Below, one piece after another: positions 5,774-7,894 of a stretch of DNA of 7,894 nt. A program made the position numbers and the translations under genes. The notes beneath the pieces are model-generated. The model had not been told where the DNA came from. It was given only the letters and a program-made list of their open reading frames with translations, and made no database searches. Source of the stretch: JAJPXC01 sp964562375 (GTDB lineage: Bacteria > Bacteroidota > Bacteroidia > Bacteroidales > Muribaculaceae); the NCBI GenBank assembly GCA_964562375.1, contig CAZLSW010000111.1, forward strand, positions 1-7,894, read 5' to 3'. Numbering within the stretch: the first letter of the stretch is position 1; every line of letters starts with the position of its first letter.

Positions 5774-5801
5774 ATTTTATTTTTTATTTTTTATTTTTAT
5801 A
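5774..5801. repeat. A/T tract with 5-7-bp period just before the carbonic anhydrase start
   Basis: On the plus strand single A residues at 5774, 5779, 5786, 5793, 5799 and 5801 interrupt runs of T. On the coding strand this is a 28-base, purine-only-like A-tract with T interruptions, beginning 8 bases before the ATG at 5766. A-rich leaders are associated with strong translation in Bacteroidota. The tract is also a potential slippage site, but nothing here shows that its length varies. Confidence 0.6.
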
Positions 5802-5849
5802 TCTTTAAAGCATTAAATCTTTAAAGGAGGAAAGGAGTAAAGGAGCCAT
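5802..5849. repeat. Degenerate 8-bp-period repeat ending in TAAA or GAAA
   Basis: Octamers start at 5802, 5810, 5818, 5826, 5834 and 5842. The units at 5802 and 5818 are identical (TCTTTAAA) and those at 5826 and 5834 differ by one base (GGAGGAAA, GGAGTAAA). The last unit keeps only GGAG. The array lies between the aminopeptidase terminator-like hairpin and the carbonic anhydrase start. The GGAG units look like Shine-Dalgarno sequences on the plus strand, but no plus-strand gene follows. Confidence 0.65.
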
Positions 5850-5853
5850 CTTG

Positions 5854-5874
5854 AAGCCCCCGCTTCGGGGGTTT
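5854..5874. terminator. GC-rich hairpin after the aminopeptidase gene
   Basis: CCCCCG (5857-5862) and CGGGGG (5866-5871) form a 6-bp GC stem with a 3-base loop, lengthened by weaker pairs to 5854-5874. It is 17 bases past the aminopeptidase stop. The minus-strand continuation lacks a U-run, so it may only attenuate or stabilise the message, leaving some read-through into the carbonic anhydrase gene. Confidence 0.45.
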
Positions 5875-5890
5875 GGGGGCCGATGTTGGA

Positions 5891-7678
5891 TTATCGGGTG
5901 AGGGGGGCGGTGGCGGCAGCGAGCCAGGCGGCTTCCTCGGGGGTGAGCATCGGGGTGAGCCGCTCCTTTACCTCGGCATGGTAGGCGTTGACCCAGGCGA
6001 TCTCCTCGTCGCTCATCAGCGAGGTATCGAAGAGCGTGCGGTCGAAGGGGCAAAGAGTCAATGTCTCGAAACGGAGGAACTCGCCAAACTCGGTGGTCAT
6101 GGCAGGCACGGTGAGCACAAGGTTCTCGCACCGGATGCCGTGCACGCCCTCGCGGTAGAGTCCAGGCTCATTGGAGGTAATCATGCCGGGGGTGAGGGGC
6201 GTGGGCACATGGTTGAGGCGGATCGACTGTGGGCCTTCGTGCACGTTGAGGAAGTGGCCCACGCCGTGACCGGTGCCGTGTAGGTAGCTAAGACCCTCTT
6301 TCCAAAGGAATTGGCGCGCGATGGCGTCGAGCTGGTGGCCTGTGGTACCGGCGGGGAAGATCATCGAGCCAAGAGCGATATGACCCTTCATCACGAGAGT
6401 GAAATCGTGGCGCTGGAGGTCGGTGGGGTTGCCCAGAGAGATGGTGCGGGTGATGTCGGTGGTGCCGTCGAGGTACTGTGCGCCCGAGTCGATGAGCAGG
6501 AGGCCGTCGGGTTGTAGCTCCACGTCGGTAGCCTCGGTGGCGCTGTAGTGGACGATAGCGCCGTGGTCGCGGAAGCCGGCGATGGTGTCGAACGAGTTGT
6601 CGAAGTAGAGGTCCTGCTTGGAGCGAAGATCGGTGAGGATGTCGGCGACGGTGATCTCGGTGATCTTCTCGCCGGCTTTTAGCCTACGCTCGATTTCCAT
6701 GAGCGCGCGCACCATCGCCACGCCGTCGCGCTCCATTGCGGCGCGGGTGCCGGAAATCTGGATGTCGTTTTTGCAAGCTTTGAGCATGGGCACCGGCGAG
6801 GAGGCTTTCACCAGGCGCTCGCCGAGTATTTGGCCGGCCGCGTGGGAGGTTTTGTCGGGCTGGGCGAGCACCTTGGTGTCGGCCGGGAGCCCGGCGAGGA
6901 AGTCGGCGACGGTAGTATAGGGTTCCACTTTCACGCCATTATTATTTAGGTACGCGCGTGTAGCGTCGTCAACCTTGGCCGGATCGGTGAGCAAGGTGGA
7001 GCCGTTGGGAGTCAACAGCAGGTAAGCCGTAGCCACGGGGTTGCACTTGACGTCGCGGGATCGGATGTTGAGGGTCCAAGCGATCTCGTCGAGGGCGGAT
7101 ATGAACACGGCCCCGGCGCCCTCCTCCTTGGCCTTGGCGAGAATTTTGGCGATTTTGTCGCTTGCCGACTCTCCGGCGTACTTGATATCGTGGACGAAGA
7201 TTGAGGCTTGGGGGAGCAGCGGGCGCTCGGGCCAGATGGCGTCGACCGGGTCGAAGTTGGTGACGGCTTCAAGGCCGTGCTTCTCGAGCTGGGCGGCGAT
7301 ACGCGCGGCCGAGTCGACCGAGAACAGCCAACCGTCGAAACCCACGCGCGCGCCCGCGGGCAATTCTTTAATAAGATAGTCGATGATATCGGGGGTGCCG
7401 GGAAGCCCTTCCTTCATCAGCTCGATTGATGTGTCCTTGAGCTGTGCGGCCCCCTGGATGAAGTATCGGGAATCGGTCCACAGAAGTGCCTTGTCGGTGG
7501 TCACCACCAAGGTTCCGGCCGAACCGGTGAAGCCCGAGAGGAAACGACGCGCCTCCCAGTGGGCGGCGATGTATTCGCTCTGATGTGGGTCGGTTTGGGG
7601 AATGATTACTGCATGGACGTTTTCATGCGCCAAAAAGGAGCGCAAATCGTTAATACGGTTAATGATTTCGGTTTTCAT
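5891..7678 (-). CDS. Xaa-Pro aminopeptidase (M24B, long APP1-like form)
   Basis: This 595-residue cytoplasmic metallopeptidase removes the N-terminal residue from peptides with proline in second position. Its length and three-domain layout match the long eukaryotic-APP1-like form: two creatinase-type N-terminal domains (about 1-155 and 156-320) and a pita-bread catalytic domain (about 320-540), then a C-terminal extension. The metal ligands are all present: D397 (LLIDSG), D408 (TTDITRT), H471 (HGTGHGVGH), E504 (SNEPGLY) and E518 (IRCENL). The spacing D-11-D-63-H and E-14-E matches human XPNPEP1 as I remember it, the H-to-E step being one shorter. The second-shell HxxGH-like histidines H475 and H480 are kept. 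The start is the ATG at 7676-7678. A longer frame would begin at a TTG (7703-7705) that lies inside the -7 promoter element, so it is unlikely. It is the first gene of a probable three-gene operon. Confidence 0.95.
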   Translation of the reverse strand: MKTEIINRINDLRSFLAHENVHAVIIPQTDPHQSEYIAAHWEARRFLSGFTGSAGTLVVTTDKALLWTDSRYFIQGAAQLKDTSIELMKEGLPGTPDIIDYLIKELPAGARVGFDGWLFSVDSAARIAAQLEKHGLEAVTNFDPVDAIWPERPLLPQASIFVHDIKYAGESASDKIAKILAKAKEEGAGAVFISALDEIAWTLNIRSRDVKCNPVATAYLLLTPNGSTLLTDPAKVDDATRAYLNNNGVKVEPYTTVADFLAGLPADTKVLAQPDKTSHAAGQILGERLVKASSPVPMLKACKNDIQISGTRAAMERDGVAMVRALMEIERRLKAGEKITEITVADILTDLRSKQDLYFDNSFDTIAGFRDHGAIVHYSATEATDVELQPDGLLLIDSGAQYLDGTTDITRTISLGNPTDLQRHDFTLVMKGHIALGSMIFPAGTTGHQLDAIARQFLWKEGLSYLHGTGHGVGHFLNVHEGPQSIRLNHVPTPLTPGMITSNEPGLYREGVHGIRCENLVLTVPAMTTEFGEFLRFETLTLCPFDRTLFDTSLMSDEEIAWVNAYHAEVKERLTPMLTPEEAAWLAAATAPLTR

Positions 7679-7702
7679 TGGGATTGTGGGGTTTACTGAA
7701 GG

Positions 7703-7710
7703 CAAAGGTA
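7703..7710 (-). promoter_or_regulatory. -7 promoter element for the aminopeptidase operon
   Basis: The minus strand reads TACCTTTG, a perfect TAnnTTTG match. The predicted transcript start near 7697 leaves a leader of about 19 bases and supports the ATG at 7678. No TTTG -33 element is seen 19-21 bases upstream, where the sequence is AT-rich followed by C-rich. Confidence 0.5.
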
Positions 7711-7772
7711 TATAAAATAAGTGTAAAATAGAGGGGTGTGAAGAAAAAAATCGCGAAAAAAGTGGGAAAAGT

Positions 7773-7803
7773 TTTGGTGATTCAAAAAGTTGTTGTACCT
7801 TTG
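7773..7803 (+). promoter_or_regulatory. Near-consensus Bacteroidota promoter of the tRNA-Thr gene
   Basis: TTTG (7773-7776), a 19-base spacer and TACCTTTG (7796-7803) match the full TTTG-N19-21-TAnnTTTG consensus. A-rich runs at 7741-7770 lie just upstream and could act like an UP element. Transcription would start near 7810, about 35 bases before the mature tRNA 5' end, consistent with a tRNA needing 5' processing by RNase P. Confidence 0.8.
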
Positions 7804-7845
7804 CACTCGCTTGACAGTCACAACGGCGCGTTCAAGCCTTGAGCT

Positions 7846-7894
7846 GCCTCTTTAGCTCAGTTGGCCAGAGCACGTGATTTGTAATCTCGGGGTC
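7846..7894 (+). tRNA. tRNA-Thr(UGU), 5' part, cut by the window end
   Basis: The first 49 bases of a tRNA are present. The acceptor 5' strand is GCCTCTT (7846-7852), followed by U8-A9, the D stem GCTC/GAGC (7855-7858 and 7868-7871), the D loop AGTTGGCCA, and the anticodon arm 7873-7889. The loop TTTGTAA gives anticodon UGU (7880-7882), which reads ACA and probably other Thr codons. The variable loop GGGTC ends at the window edge; the T arm and the 3' acceptor strand are outside. The anticodon stem has a U29-U41 mismatch at its middle pair, with the other four pairs intact. Confidence 0.92.

Noticed and set aside
5826..5845. Plus-strand Shine-Dalgarno-like GGAGG motifs
   Set aside because: No plus-strand gene starts downstream; the motifs are units of the 8-base-period repeat, and genes in this window do not use such sites.
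5805..6131. Minus-strand open frame of 108 codons overlapping the aminopeptidase C-terminus
   Set aside because: It is a frame-shifted reading of the same strand across the aminopeptidase gene end and a repeat, with no recognisable domain.
7679..7705. Nine-residue extension of the aminopeptidase from a TTG start
   Set aside because: The TTG is inside the predicted -7 promoter element, and the ATG at 7678 gives the normal N-terminus.

Overview
The window looks like chromosomal DNA from a Bacteroidota bacterium, most likely order Bacteroidales; a Muribaculaceae-like gut lineage is a guess. The evidence is: Bacteroidota-type promoters (TTTG, 19-21 bases, TAnnTTTG) upstream of several genes, no convincing Shine-Dalgarno sequences, a secreted CotH-type protein paired with a second secreted protein, a lipoprotein of a type I associate with Bacteroidetes, and a Thr tRNA of familiar Bacteroidales form. 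Coding DNA is fairly GC-rich and spacers are AT-rich. There is no transposase, integrase, phage gene or CRISPR array.

Layout, left to right. (1) 1-1213, minus strand: a single-domain mannose-1-phosphate guanylyltransferase with its own promoter (1279-1310) and a clear intrinsic terminator (16-54). (2) 1419-2048, minus strand: a YihX-like HAD phosphatase. (3) 2140-4457, plus strand: two secreted proteins joined by an ATGA stop/start overlap, namely a 186-residue protein with a C-terminal beta-rich domain resembling a type IX secretion sorting domain, and a 586-residue CotH-kinase-family protein whose N-terminal half carries a long acidic repeat linker. (4) 4458-4600: a convergent spacer with a perfect 44-bp palindrome. 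(5) 4601-7678, minus strand, probably one operon read right to left: a long-form Xaa-Pro aminopeptidase, a gamma-class carbonic anhydrase family protein, and a repeat-containing lipoprotein that overlaps the carbonic anhydrase gene by 13 bp. (6) 7773-7894: a near-consensus promoter and the 5' part of a tRNA-Thr(UGU) gene cut by the window edge.

Most genes are housekeeping or metabolic: GDP-mannose supply for glycans, sugar-phosphate dephosphorylation, peptide turnover and CO2/bicarbonate handling. The accessory interest lies in the secreted pair at 2140-4457. CotH proteins are atypical secreted kinases; both proteins here have acidic Ser/Thr-containing stretches and a shared short sequence motif, so they may work together at the cell surface or in the periplasm.

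The most unexpected structural signal is in the spacers. Three of them (81-120, 1380-1419 and 5802-5849) hold degenerate short repeats with the same 8-base period but unrelated sequences, and a fourth (4475-4498) has a 9-base period. Each sits just 3' of a stop codon. Three coding or leader regions (the CotH linker, the lipoprotein N-terminus and the carbonic anhydrase leader) also carry tandem repeats, so this locus is unusually rich in short tandem duplications.
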